Origin: Limnomonas spitsbergensis
Lineage: Eukaryota > Chlorophyta > Chlorophyceae > Chlamydomonadales
Assembly (NCBI GenBank): GCA_037349105.1
Contig: JAYJMM010000052.1
Span: 124,001-188,000, forward strand
Direction: 5' to 3'
DNA length: 64,000 nucleotides
Shown: piece by piece, positions 47,729-56,346 of the stretch
Position numbering within the stretch: the stretch's first letter is position 1
Layout of the letters: each line of letters begins with the position of its first letter
Position numbers and translations under genes: made by a program
Notes under the pieces: generated by a model
What the model saw: only the letters and a program-made list of their open reading frames with translations
Told to the model about the DNA's origin: nothing
Databases searched by the model: none

Positions 47729-48751
47729 ATTTGCGCGATCGGACGAGAACTGTCCCTTGGGTGGAATCCGCATGTCGTCTTCAAACCGGAACCTCTTATT
47801 GGCACCTTCAAACACGTACCACGAGCCCTCCTCCGGGTCGCCTTCAGCAACGACCTGGGAGACAGGGACACATTGAAGCGGGTGAGACGCGGGTGGATAG
47901 GCTTCAACTTCAAAAACCTGCTACATGACCTCCTTGAGCTCCCCTTCAGCAACGACCTGGGGCAAGGTCACACACAGGGGGATGTTACGCCAGGGTTTCT
48001 AGGGTGCTGCCACACAAGGGTTAAGAGGTCACGACTTGAGAGACCTGCCATCAGCCCTCCTCAGGGTCCCTTGCAGCAGAGATCTGCACATGCCATGCAG
48101 GGGAGGGGCACACAAGGGTTGAGCGGACCTGAACAGGAGCATGCCATGGGGGAATGGGGGAGGGGAGGAGGGGGACAGGATGGAGGACCCCCCAAAGGGG
48201 CGCACTTAAGGGGCATGTCTTGGGGGCATGTCATGGGAAAAGGGTCACACAAGGGTTGAGGAGTCCCAACTTTGGGGAAATGGTTTGACATCAAACCTCC
48301 AGCCAGCCCCTCCTTAAGAGGCACATTTCACTCGCCATTCTAGGGTGCTTGTTCAGCTACAGGTAAGCTACATCGCAGCCTGCAGCCAGGGCAGGCGGGT
48401 GCAGCAAGCCTTGCTGCTTAGGGGAATTAAAATTCCCACAGTTAAGTGACAGATTCGATGAGCACTGCGCAGCTTCAACGCGCTCACCTGCCGACAAGAA
48501 AAGAGACTTGTTCTTTGACTGATACCTTATCCTTTCCAAGAGCATGAACCTTCACGCTGATAAGATCAGAGCCTTACTCATAGCATCAATCCTGATCCTT
48601 AAACACTTTGAAGACCTCATACCTTCATGCCGATGGGGAAAAGAGCCTTATTCATGCCCTCGATCGTTTCGTCCGTCCACCAGCCGCCCGTCGACAGCAC
48701 CACCTCACCAGACGGGCTGACTGTCACTATTGTGATCCCCTCCAGGCTAAC
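47729..48751 (-). CDS. Two exons of an unrecognised minus-strand gene
   Basis: Exon 48751-48623 (43 codons, phase 0) starts after CCGGAGCAG, reads VSLEGITIVTVSPSGEVVLS then TGGWWTDETIEGMNKALFPI GMK, and ends at AAG|GTATGAG. Exon 47854-47729 (42 codons, phase 0) starts after GTCTCCCAG, reads VVAEGDPEEGSWYVFEGANK then RFRFEDDMRIPPKGQFSSDR AN, and ends at AAT|GTGAGG. Both have strong protein character, with alternating beta strands and aromatic residues. They are probably exons of one gene with at least one exon between. A weak candidate starts at 48487 (VSALKLRSAHR) after GTCGGCAG. I cannot name the family with any confidence. The intervening 47870-48340 holds degenerate ACACAAGGGTT units. Confidence 0.6.
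47866..48340. repeat. Degenerate tandem units with CACACAAGGGTTGAG
   Basis: Three to four diverged units of about 120 bp between the two exons, each with CACAAGGGTTRAG and a CCCTCCT-CAGGGTC-like segment. Probably intronic. Confidence 0.5.
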
Positions 48752-48899
48752 CTGCTCCGGCAAGGGGCAGCCACCAGTCAAGCCGGGCATCATGCAGTGT
48801 TTGCTGAAATAGTGCGCACCAGACCGTATTTTTGGGACAGCCGGGCTGGCAGCACAGGGCTAATGGGGACCAAACCATGACCGGCCTACGGCTGGTGGC

Positions 48900-49800
48900 C
48901 CGAGCAGAGTAGGGCTTGCTGCACTCGGAACCCTAGCCGGAGGCCAACACATATCTTGCCATTAGCGGAAGCACCCTAACATGTTTTGTGTCACTATGAC
49001 GCTTCCAGGGCGTAGATTTGATCAGTTTCTACAACTGCGTGATCTGCAACCAGGTAGCATCAGAACAGCGTGCAGCTCTACGGACAGGCCTGCCGCAGAG
49101 AGAGGACTGATGCATGGCATGACCGGCCAGCGGCCCATACTGGGTGCATGCAGCGGTCCCAGGCATGCACACGGCAAGTGATTGTCCACATGAATCTCTA
49201 AAAGTTAGTGGCAACGGCTGATCATGCCAAGCTTCGTGATAAACAACACAGGTGTGGACAAGAGTGACAATAACCTGGCTATCATACTTTTGTGAAATTG
49301 CAACATTGCTTCAAGCTCAAAAGCGTGAGTGAAGCTGCGGCAAAGGGCAGGGTATCTTAGCCGTGCCCGTGGACCACTACTGACCTGCGTGTTGCCTGTG
49401 TCCGAGTCGACAAAGCACTCGCCTGCAGTCCAAAGGTTGAGGGGTTAAGAGACGGGGGGCAGGAGATGACACCATGCAAAAACGCACAGGCGCTGCATGC
49501 CACAGGACATGGGGCTTAGCCATGCGAACATGGCGAGAGATATTGGCCAGGGGAGCAGATGCATCCTGTAGCTCTCAGGTAAGCAGTGTGACCTTTCAAG
49601 GATGCAGGCATGGGTGCATGGTGCTTGGTCAACATCCTGTCCATGGTCAATAACCAGATTTTCAACCCTCTCGTTTTCCCATGTACATGCAGTGTTGACT
49701 GTTGAGCAGAGATCGTCAAATCCGACCCTTCCTGATAACGGACATGAACACCACATGTGCTTCGCGAGGCTGTTTCAAGCTTAAGGATGCGGTCACTCAC
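48900..49800. other. Region with no firm gene; probably intron of the gene at 49801
   Basis: It lies downstream of the donor at 49801 on the minus strand, so further exons of that gene should lie here or to the left. I did not find one that satisfies both frame and splice signals. Confidence 0.3.
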
Positions 49801-49871
49801 ATTTCACTTCTACGGGCTCCGGTTCTTCGGGCAGGCTTGCCGGCATCTGGGGCTGTCGAGACGAAGCTCCG

Positions 49872-49907
<36 letters not shown>

Positions 49908-50455
49908 ACCGGCAGCGCTCCCACACCGCGGATTCCAGCACCTGCTGCACGCTGCTGCTGCTGCATCGACTGAGCGAGCAGCATCTGGACCTGCTGCTGC
50001 TGCTGTGCGATGATCCGGGCCTGCTCCTGCATCGTCGCCATCGCGGACTGCATCTGCATGAAATTCATGTTCGCCTGTTCCGGCATCATCATTGGCACTT
50101 GCATGTTGCCCTCTCGCGCATTCGGGACGGCACCATGCTGCGTCCCTCCATTAGCCGAGCCCCTACCGGCAAAGCTCCCTCGTCCTGGCCCTACGAAGCC
50201 CCTGCCGCTGCCACCTCCTCTTCCGCTGAACCCTCCACGGCCGCTGTCAAAGCCTTGCCCACGGCTGTTGTCGTAGCCTTGCCCACGGCCCTGTCCGTAT
50301 TGCCCCCTGCCTCCGGCACCCAGCGGCTTATTGATGCCACCTTGTGCACCCAGCCCTCGACCCCAGCCACGTCCTCCACTAGGGCCGGATGGACCACGCT
50401 TCTGGATCAGCGCGTCCAGGCTCATGTTCAGTCCAGCTGGCTCAGTTGCTGGCAT
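49801..50455 (-). CDS. First exon of a UBM/RGG/polyQ protein, mRNA-export-factor-like
   Basis: Minus strand from ATG at 50455 to donor AAT|GTGAGT at 49801 (218 codons plus one base). Residues 9-20 read LNMSLDALIQKR, matching the UAP56-binding motif (xxMSLDxIIKxx) at the N-terminus of ALYREF and UIF-type mRNA export adaptors. Residues 21-100 are Gly/Arg-rich with many RG and RGG boxes. Residues 115-150 are Met/Gln-rich, followed by glutamine runs encoded by CAG repeats (the CTG run at 49875-49910 on the plus strand gives about 12 Q). The UBM would bind the DEAD-box helicase UAP56/DDX39B and the RGG region would bind RNA, so a nuclear role in mRNP packaging is inferred. The remaining exons and any RRM or KH domain are not seen, so the exact family is open. 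Not to be confused with plant polyQ transcription factors, which lack a UBM. Confidence 0.6.
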
Positions 50456-50486
50456 ATTGCAGATGCCTTTGGCTGCAATTATTATT

Positions 50487-50497
50487 GTATATATATG
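50487..50497 (-). promoter_or_regulatory. TATA-like element upstream of the UBM gene
   Basis: TGTATATATAT on the plus strand reads CATATATATACA on the coding strand, 32-42 bp upstream of the ATG at 50455. If used, the 5' leader would be very short, so the real promoter may instead lie further up. Confidence 0.25.
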
Positions 50498-51094
50498 TCG
50501 GTCTCTCAGCGCACAGAGGAGGACTGAACAGGCAGGGTGGCGACCAGTTGCAGTCGGTGGTTAAGACTGCCGTATCTGCTGCCGTATCTGTTCGGATCTT
50601 GTTCGGAACGGTGGTTAGAAAGGCACTACTTTCGAACTTTCGGATCTCAGCTGTGTCCCACGACTCCCACCTGCCACTCTGCCAGCCCACCAGCTGCACT
50701 GTGCTCTTTAAACCAGAGATTTCGAGGTGCTGGCCAATGATATATACAGGCCTGTCCAATGTCCATCCACCAGTGCTATTGAAATACCCTGAATGGCGAT
50801 GTCAAGATGTGGTGCCCCTTGTATTGACTCGATTTTAGTTATTCCCTTGGATCCCTAACTTCGTCGTATAATGACCATTGCAATTGAGGGGGGGGGTAAA
50901 AAAAGCCACGGACCCCATCCCCAATAAAAAGAACGAGCACCCAGGCCTACCACCTACCGACCTACCGCCCCCGGAACCCATTGAAATTCAAATATCTCAG
51001 CAAAAAGTTAATAATTACAGGGCATATGAGGGGTACTGTTTTATCTACTCGTCAAGGTGCTTCTACTGGTATATTTCAATTCGTTAGGTGATGA

Positions 51095-51235
51095 CAATTC
51101 ATGCCAACCGTCAATTTGGGGACTGGGCTCAGCCATGCTATTGAGTACCGACTAATGCTCGCTTGCGATCACAATTCATACCAGCAGTCAATTTGGGTAC
51201 TGAGCTCAGCCAGGCTATTGACTACCGAATACTTC
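51095..51235. repeat. 77 bp direct duplication
   Basis: CAATTCATGCCAACCGTCAA... at 51095 recurs as CAATTCATACCAGCAGTCAA... at 51172. Both are followed by a CTCAGCCA-GCTATTGA segment, with about 85 percent identity by eye. Confidence 0.75.
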
Positions 51236-51242
51236 AAGCTAC

Positions 51243-51520
51243 CGATCACATGTTTCCAGAAGGCAGGTGGCCTGGATGGCGGTGGTAATGCGATGGCACC
51301 AGCCTTCATCTTGGCCATGAGCTCCCTCACTGCCTTCTTCCTCTCCCTCAGCGGGACCTCTTTGCCCACTACTCCCTCTAATTCCTCCACCTTCACCGCG
51401 TAGCTTGCTACATCTGCCTCTGCTAGCTGCTGATCCGCCTGATCGGGACCAGACTAACATTACCATGTGTTGCGTGTCATGCAGCTCTTTCAAAGGCTGG
51501 CTCAGCTGGTTTTGGGGCGT
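51243..51520 (-). CDS. Coiled-coil gene fragment, two coding blocks
   Basis: Block 1 (51520-51464, 19 codons) reads TPQNQLSQPLKELHDTQHM and ends at ATG|GTAATG. Block 2 (51438 to about 51243) starts after CCCGATCAG with ADQQLAEADVASYAVKVEEL, then EGVVGKEVPLRERKKAVREL and MAKMKAGAIALPPPSRPPAF. Both are phase 0 and together look like one helical, charged protein with a Pro-rich tail. The gap between them (51463-51439) is only 25 bases and is not a multiple of three. It is either an extremely short intron or the result of a deletion or frameshift. No family recognised. Confidence 0.5.
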
Positions 51521-51664
51521 CTCCAAAGGAGCCAAACCCTCAGTATGGGGGGCCAGGGGGTCACGAGGTAATTCAAGCAACATTTTAGGATGTAAATGGA
51601 CTCATGTTGGCAAGAAGAACACAGAGGTGCCGCTGCCAGTCTCAACAGACCTCCAGAAAAACGA

Positions 51665-51911
51665 GGCTATTTGCCATGCATGAAGTTTTCCAAACACTGT
51701 AGAACCGAATAGGGTTCGCGCACCCCTGATTTTCATATTTTAGAAAATCGTCCGCACAGCAAAAAATGACATGTGTCCGCACAGCGCTTTTACCGCGCAG
51801 CAGCCATTTTGAGCGAAATAGTGTTATTTCCTGAGGGAACAGCCCTTCAGATCTTATTAATAAATGTCCGCGCAGCAACAAACAAACCAACTTCGTGCAT
51901 GGCAAATAGCC
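51665..51911. mobile_element. MITE-like element, 247 bp, 23 bp terminal inverted repeats
   Basis: The left terminus GGCTATTTGCCATGCATGAA + GTT (51665-51687) and the right terminus AACTTCGTGCATGGCAAATA + GCC (51889-51911) are inverted with one mismatch. The interior is A/T-rich and contains three GTCCGC(A/G)CAGC repeats, with no coding capacity. A clear target-site duplication is not visible. Confidence 0.6.
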
Positions 51912-52189
51912 GCCACGTACTGTCAACACAATCGAAAACATCGCTTGGGACCAAACGAATCACCACGTGTAATGGTGGCTATAGGCCCAGGTTCTATAGA
52001 CGGCTATGGGGGGAGGGCACTTTGTATTGGTGGGTCTGACTTGGTATGAGCGGAGCATTTCTGACGTGGCTTCATTTAGATGGCTTCATTCATGGTTTCA
52101 TTCAGACTTGTCTAATTTCAGATGCAAAAACAACGTGGGGGCCACTTTCAAAACCATGCCAAAACCAGAATGCGGATGATGGCCGCGAA

Positions 52190-52350
52190 TGCGGGCAGGG
52201 GCTGTGAATTTGCGCAGTGAGATGTGCCATTTAGACAACGCGGATGCACACGGGGTGCTGGGCATGTGGGCATGGGAGTTTGCATGCATGCAGTGTGCAT
52301 GTGGGCGGGAGATGTGCATGCATGTGGTGTGCATGCGGGCAGTGCGTTTG
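52190..52350. repeat. GC-rich minisatellite, GTGCATGCGGGCRG family
   Basis: Several units of TGTGCATGTGGGCGGGAGAT type, related to those at 640-1060 and 12020-12130. Confidence 0.55.
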
Positions 52351-52585
52351 AGGGCTGGGTAATATACATTAATGCAAGGGCTAGGGTTATGTGTATGCAT
52401 TGCAGTGCTCCAGATTCGGGCAGAAGTTGCAAATGCTTGTCAAATTCTGCAAGTATGTGGGATGTTTTGTTTGTTGGCTGAACACTGTGCATGTGGGCTG
52501 GACTTGCACTCCAAAATTTTGTGAATGCTCGTACACGGTAGAAGGCGAAGGTCCAGGCACACTTAACACCATAAAAACCAGTGTT

Positions 52586-52867
52586 TCAGTTTTCTTGCGG
52601 GCTAGCTGACTGAACTGCAACTAAGACATGACACTTGTCAGGGCATGCCCAACACCAGTTATGACTGTGACCACTTGTTGTTTTGGCATGGCAATCAATG
52701 CATACGACAACGGTTGGGGCACATCGGATGGGATTGGTTTGTACCCACAATTTGGTCCATGGGACGGAACTGGCGACAGGCGGGATAGTGCTTTCTAGTA
52801 GCAACGAGTCAACGACTGTCAGTGACGATTGTGGACATTTTGAATTACATATGTCATCGCTGCTCAC
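52586..52867 (-). CDS. Cysteine-rich hypothetical ORF
   Basis: A minus-strand open frame of 93 codons. It contains VCIDCHAKTTSGHSHNWCWA + CPDKCHV, with CxxC, His and CxxC-like groups that could bind zinc, and CNSKC near its start. Upstream splice or promoter signals are not clear. It could be an exon, a transposase fragment or chance. Confidence 0.3.
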   Translation of the reverse strand: MSSDDICNSKCPQSSLTVVDSLLLESTIPPVASSVPWTKLWVQTNPIRCAPTVVVCIDCHAKTTSGHSHNWCWACPDKCHVLVAVQSASPQEN

Positions 52868-53203
52868 TTGCTGAGTTGCTGTTCCATCGGCGTTCCACTC
52901 GAGCGATATATGTCAACAGCGTAATGACAAGCGAACGTGAGCGCGACGAGCGATATATATTAACAGCGTATTGGCAAGGGATCGTGAGCAGCGACAAGCC
53001 AGACCAGCCTCGGCTGACAGTGCCAAGTGTGAACAATGTGAATATAGTTTGAATCCCAGCTGTCAGCTGTAGCATGCGCGCTTCTTGCCAGTCATCGCTG
53101 ATTACTCTCTGACTCGCGGTTTCCTCTCGCTTTTCCGCTCGAAAAGCTATGATAGATAATACCAGCTAAATACACCAGCGTTTGAAAAGAAAAAGAAAAG
53201 AGA

Positions 53204-53218
53204 ACGCCGATGCGGCGT
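53204..53218 (-). other. LINE1 3'-end stem-loop
   Basis: On the element strand ACGCCG-CAT-CGGCGT forms a perfect 6 bp stem with a 3-base loop, followed directly by the TTTC-rich tail. It is equivalent to the LINE2 hairpin at 58764-58775. Confidence 0.6.
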
Positions 53219-53288
53219 GGATTTTGGGAAGTACAGGTTGACGAGACGCCCAAGCCCCGGTCTGTATACCCTTAAAGGGAGAAAGGGG

Positions 53289-54137
53289 CTATGGCGGGTC
53301 AGTGAGAACAGGGGGAGATGCTGGACGGCAGTCGGGTGGACTGTTTTCAAGGTAACGGCGAAGTCGATGAATGGAATAGGCAGATTGGACAGTGTGAATT
53401 GCTAGTTGTTTGAGCAGTGGGGGGACGTTGAAGGGTGTGATACCAAGGACTGGAAAGAGGTGCATGATATCTTTATAGAAAATGCCAGAGCAACCAATGA
53501 TGACGAGGTGAACATAGGGGTAGAGGATGTCTTTAGCAGGGGGGGGTAACAGATATGTAAGAGGGTGGGGGGCAGGAATGTGGAGAGGGTCTATAACAGG
53601 TGTAGTGAGGTTCCATCCTGCGGAGCGAAGCAATTGTACTAACTGTGCATGTTGTGTGGATTTGTGGGACAGGCAGAATTGTAGATTGGAGGTAAACCCG
53701 AGCTCAATAACATGGATGGTACAACGGTGTTGGAGGTCAAGAAGGAAGGCAGGGTCGGCAAGCCGGGCGGGAGGATAACTGTGGAGATCGGCAATGGTAA
53801 GGCCTTCAATTAAGAGGAGATCAGGACGAAGGCGGCAGAGTGTGGCAGGGGGGACAGCGGGAAGCATCCATTGCGGGATACGGGTGTCATAGACTCCTGG
53901 TGGGAGGGATGTAGCGGGTGTGGCATCCATAATTGTGAACATTCCACTCTTTGTGCCTCTGTGGAGGGAACGTTGGATGAGGCAGAGGGCCTTGTTGTGT
54001 CGGGAGATATAAGAGGCCTGCATACGGGGATGCCTGCATCTTCCAAACATGTGTCCCTGTGTGTCAGAAGTAGCGTCAGGTGGGCCAGTAGGAGGTGGTG
54101 TACATATGGGGCAAAGGCCATCGGTAAACGAGCGCAC
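53289..54137 (-). CDS. LINE1 C-terminal CCHC finger and restriction-like endonuclease
   Basis: In frame with the preceding open frame and separated from it only by a TAA at 54174-54176, where the LINE2 copy has sense sequence. Residues C9, C12, H29 and C34 form a CCHC finger with an enlarged loop (C-x2-C-x16-H-x4-C; LINE2 has x8). RHN (46-48), RPD (104-106) and IHVIELG (E145) follow. These match the R/K-H-D/N ... PD ... D/E signature of the endonuclease of R2, CRE and Dualen LINEs, which nicks target DNA for target-primed reverse transcription. K159 may complete the PD-(D/E)xK-type site. The last 100 residues, with RRYLEN near the end, are of unknown role. The coordinates start at the first ATG after the stop; the true domain begins upstream. 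Confidence 0.75.
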   Translation of the reverse strand: MRSFTDGLCPICTPPPTGPPDATSDTQGHMFGRCRHPRMQASYISRHNKALCLIQRSLHRGTKSGMFTIMDATPATSLPPGVYDTRIPQWMLPAVPPATLCRLRPDLLLIEGLTIADLHSYPPARLADPAFLLDLQHRCTIHVIELGFTSNLQFCLSHKSTQHAQLVQLLRSAGWNLTTPVIDPLHIPAPHPLTYLLPPPAKDILYPYVHLVIIGCSGIFYKDIMHLFPVLGITPFNVPPLLKQLAIHTVQSAYSIHRLRRYLENSPPDCRPASPPVLTDPP

Positions 54138-54173
54138 TGTTGTTTTGTAGGGAATACGGAAGAGAAGTGCCCG

Positions 54174-56297
54174 TTAAGCTGTCCATAAGAGGTTGGCTCG
54201 CATACGGAGGATGCAGCGCTTCAGAGAAAAGTGGCAAGCAGAAGACTGCCACATGTGATTGTTATACAAGGGTAAAGAGTGGGCATTTTCTTCGATTATG
54301 CGGGTGTAAGTAGCACAAGATATGGTGGTGTCACCGTCCGTAACGTGAGGGCAAGAAGAGTGAAGGTGTGCCTTGATAGAGGAGGTGAGGTCAGAAGTGA
54401 ACCAAGGGGTGTCGTTTGTATCCGTTTGAGTATCGTCTTGGGGTAGGCAAGGCCAAGCTGGGAGGGAAGCCATGTACTGGTTGTTGATATGGGAAAGGTT
54501 AAATGTACAAGTGCTGGGTGCGTCCAAGGCTCGTGTTGCCCCAATGTCAGCAAGTTCATTGCCGATAATACCAATATGTGATTTCACCTTCTGGATGAGC
54601 GTTGGTAGGCCTATGTTGGCCCGTGAAAGGAGTAGGCGGCGGATGGCCAGGAGAAGCGGTGCATGCTTGTCCTCAAGGAGATCATGTGGGTAAAAGACAG
54701 CTTTCTGTATGAGGTACATGCTGCAAAGACTGTCAGTGAAGATAGTAAGGGAAGGGGCAATGGTCAAGGCGGGGCCAGAAGGTGTATGGGCATGATCGAG
54801 GGCTGCATGAATGCCTCCAAGTTCAGCCCTGGTGATAGTGTTCGTTTCACATTTTCCAGTAGGGTTGACTGTATGGGTGGAGCCATCGACAGTGAAGTAA
54901 AAGGCAGCCCCTATCAAGTTATTGCCGGCGTCATCCTGTATACAAGCTCCGTCTGTGTAGTATGCCGGAAGCAACGGCCAAGCAAGTGGATAGGTAGGGG
55001 GGTAGAGAGATCGGAGTTCATCGAAAAGGATAAGGGGGAAAGTGAGTGGGGCAAGTGGGAGAGGGGTAGGCGGGGTAGTGTGCGTGTGTAGGTGGGAGGC
55101 TACAGAGAATCCAGCGGGGTGTTGCCATTTCGCATGCGAACCGGGAAGTTGGGATTGGCGCCGGGTGGGTGGGTGTGGACGGTGGGCAGGTGTGGTACCA
55201 GGTGGGTGTCCATGTCCAGATAGTGTGTGCACATTGGAATCGACTGGAGCAGTGGGAGGTGGGTCAGGGTAGAAGCGAGCGAGGCCCTCTGTGTTACCAA
55301 TGACAAGAAGTTGTAGTGGCCATTTGGGAGTGCCGTATGTTGGTTGGGTTGCTGTGTAGATGTGTGCCAAGTGGTCCGGGGCTGAAAAGCGAAAGTTGGG
55401 GTCGGTATGAAGAGTCAGAACATGAACCATATTGGCATGGGAGGTCCAATTCATGAAAGATGAGTTCTTCCAAACTGGGGTAAGGATAATAGTGCATGTG
55501 GGTACCGTAGTCATGCTGGCGGATGAGACGGCCCAACGGATTGCCTTTGTGATTGTTTTTATCTTGAAGTCTGGATGAACGAACGAGCTGCCGGTCCAAG
55601 GTGTGGAGTACGCATTATGGAGAGCCCCAAAAAGACAATCGTGATGGTGGGTGGTATAGTATGTGCGTGCATGGTAGGAGACGTCGAGAGGAGAAGCAAA
55701 ACGGTGGAGATGGGTGGACATGGTATCTGAGAGCACTTGCATCATGGGTTCCGGGAGACACCAAGTCGTGTTAGGCGCGGTTCCTGTTTTGTGCTTGGTA
55801 TGAATGGGGTATCGGGCAAGAAGGGAAGCAAGATCTTGCTCGAAGGAACCCTCAGAGTGGGCGAGGTGTAGGGCAGGAAGGGTAAGTTTCGTATGATCAT
55901 AGCATGCACGAAGCCAGTGCAGGCGGCGGGCAGGGATGCAACCAACAAGAGTGCCATTTGGGCGGTATAGGTAGGCATAGTGACATTGCCATGGAAGGGG
56001 TTGCGGATCAGAGGCAGGGGCGGAAGGTAAGGGGGGAGGGTGTAACGGGCCGGAAGAGGGTGAGTGGAGTCCAATCTGGATAGTGAAGGAATGTGGTGGT
56101 ATGATGTCGAAGTCAGGATGGACAGGATTTATGTTAAAGGAGACGTGTTGGTCGATGCATGAGTGATCTTGGTTCGCAGAGGATGGGACCCATTGGGTGC
56201 GGGGATGGGGATTTGTGGAGCGTAAACGCCAGAGCCCTTGACGTTGGAGGTTTGTGAGGCCGAGGTCAAGGGGACGGGTAGGGGAAGGAGGAAGCAA
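54174..56297 (-). CDS. LINE1 PCIF1-like methyltransferase-like domain plus RNase H
   Basis: This is the 707-codon middle open frame. Residues 200-276 carry FASPL, then DCLFG (220-224), GSSFVHPDF (236-244) and TIILTPVW (269-276). The order and spacing resemble the core of PCIF1, the cap-adjacent adenosine N6-methyltransferase, where NPPF holds the catalytic residues; here it is HPDF. RNase HI follows: YYTDGAC (D449), TRAELGGIHAAL (E492), IFTDSLCSMY (D522) and KSHIGIIGNELAD (571-584). All the expected acidic positions are present, so RNase H may be active. It degrades RNA in the RNA/DNA hybrid. Residues 340-440 are Pro/His-rich. This frame is offset by one from the RT frame and can be read upstream into it, so either a single-base indel or programmed shifting separates them. 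The frame ends at a premature TAA. Confidence 0.75.
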   Translation of the reverse strand: MLPPSPTRPLDLGLTNLQRQGLWRLRSTNPHPRTQWVPSSANQDHSCIDQHVSFNINPVHPDFDIIPPHSFTIQIGLHSPSSGPLHPPPLPSAPASDPQPLPWQCHYAYLYRPNGTLVGCIPARRLHWLRACYDHTKLTLPALHLAHSEGSFEQDLASLLARYPIHTKHKTGTAPNTTWCLPEPMMQVLSDTMSTHLHRFASPLDVSYHARTYYTTHHHDCLFGALHNAYSTPWTGSSFVHPDFKIKTITKAIRWAVSSASMTTVPTCTIILTPVWKNSSFMNWTSHANMVHVLTLHTDPNFRFSAPDHLAHIYTATQPTYGTPKWPLQLLVIGNTEGLARFYPDPPPTAPVDSNVHTLSGHGHPPGTTPAHRPHPPTRRQSQLPGSHAKWQHPAGFSVASHLHTHTTPPTPLPLAPLTFPLILFDELRSLYPPTYPLAWPLLPAYYTDGACIQDDAGNNLIGAAFYFTVDGSTHTVNPTGKCETNTITRAELGGIHAALDHAHTPSGPALTIAPSLTIFTDSLCSMYLIQKAVFYPHDLLEDKHAPLLLAIRRLLLSRANIGLPTLIQKVKSHIGIIGNELADIGATRALDAPSTCTFNLSHINNQYMASLPAWPCLPQDDTQTDTNDTPWFTSDLTSSIKAHLHSSCPHVTDGDTTISCATYTRIIEENAHSLPLYNNHMWQSSACHFSLKRCILRMRANLLWTA

Positions 56298-56346
56298 GGG
56301 ACAGGCGGGGTCCGTATGTGGGTGTGCTTGGTCTGGTAATGTCCGC

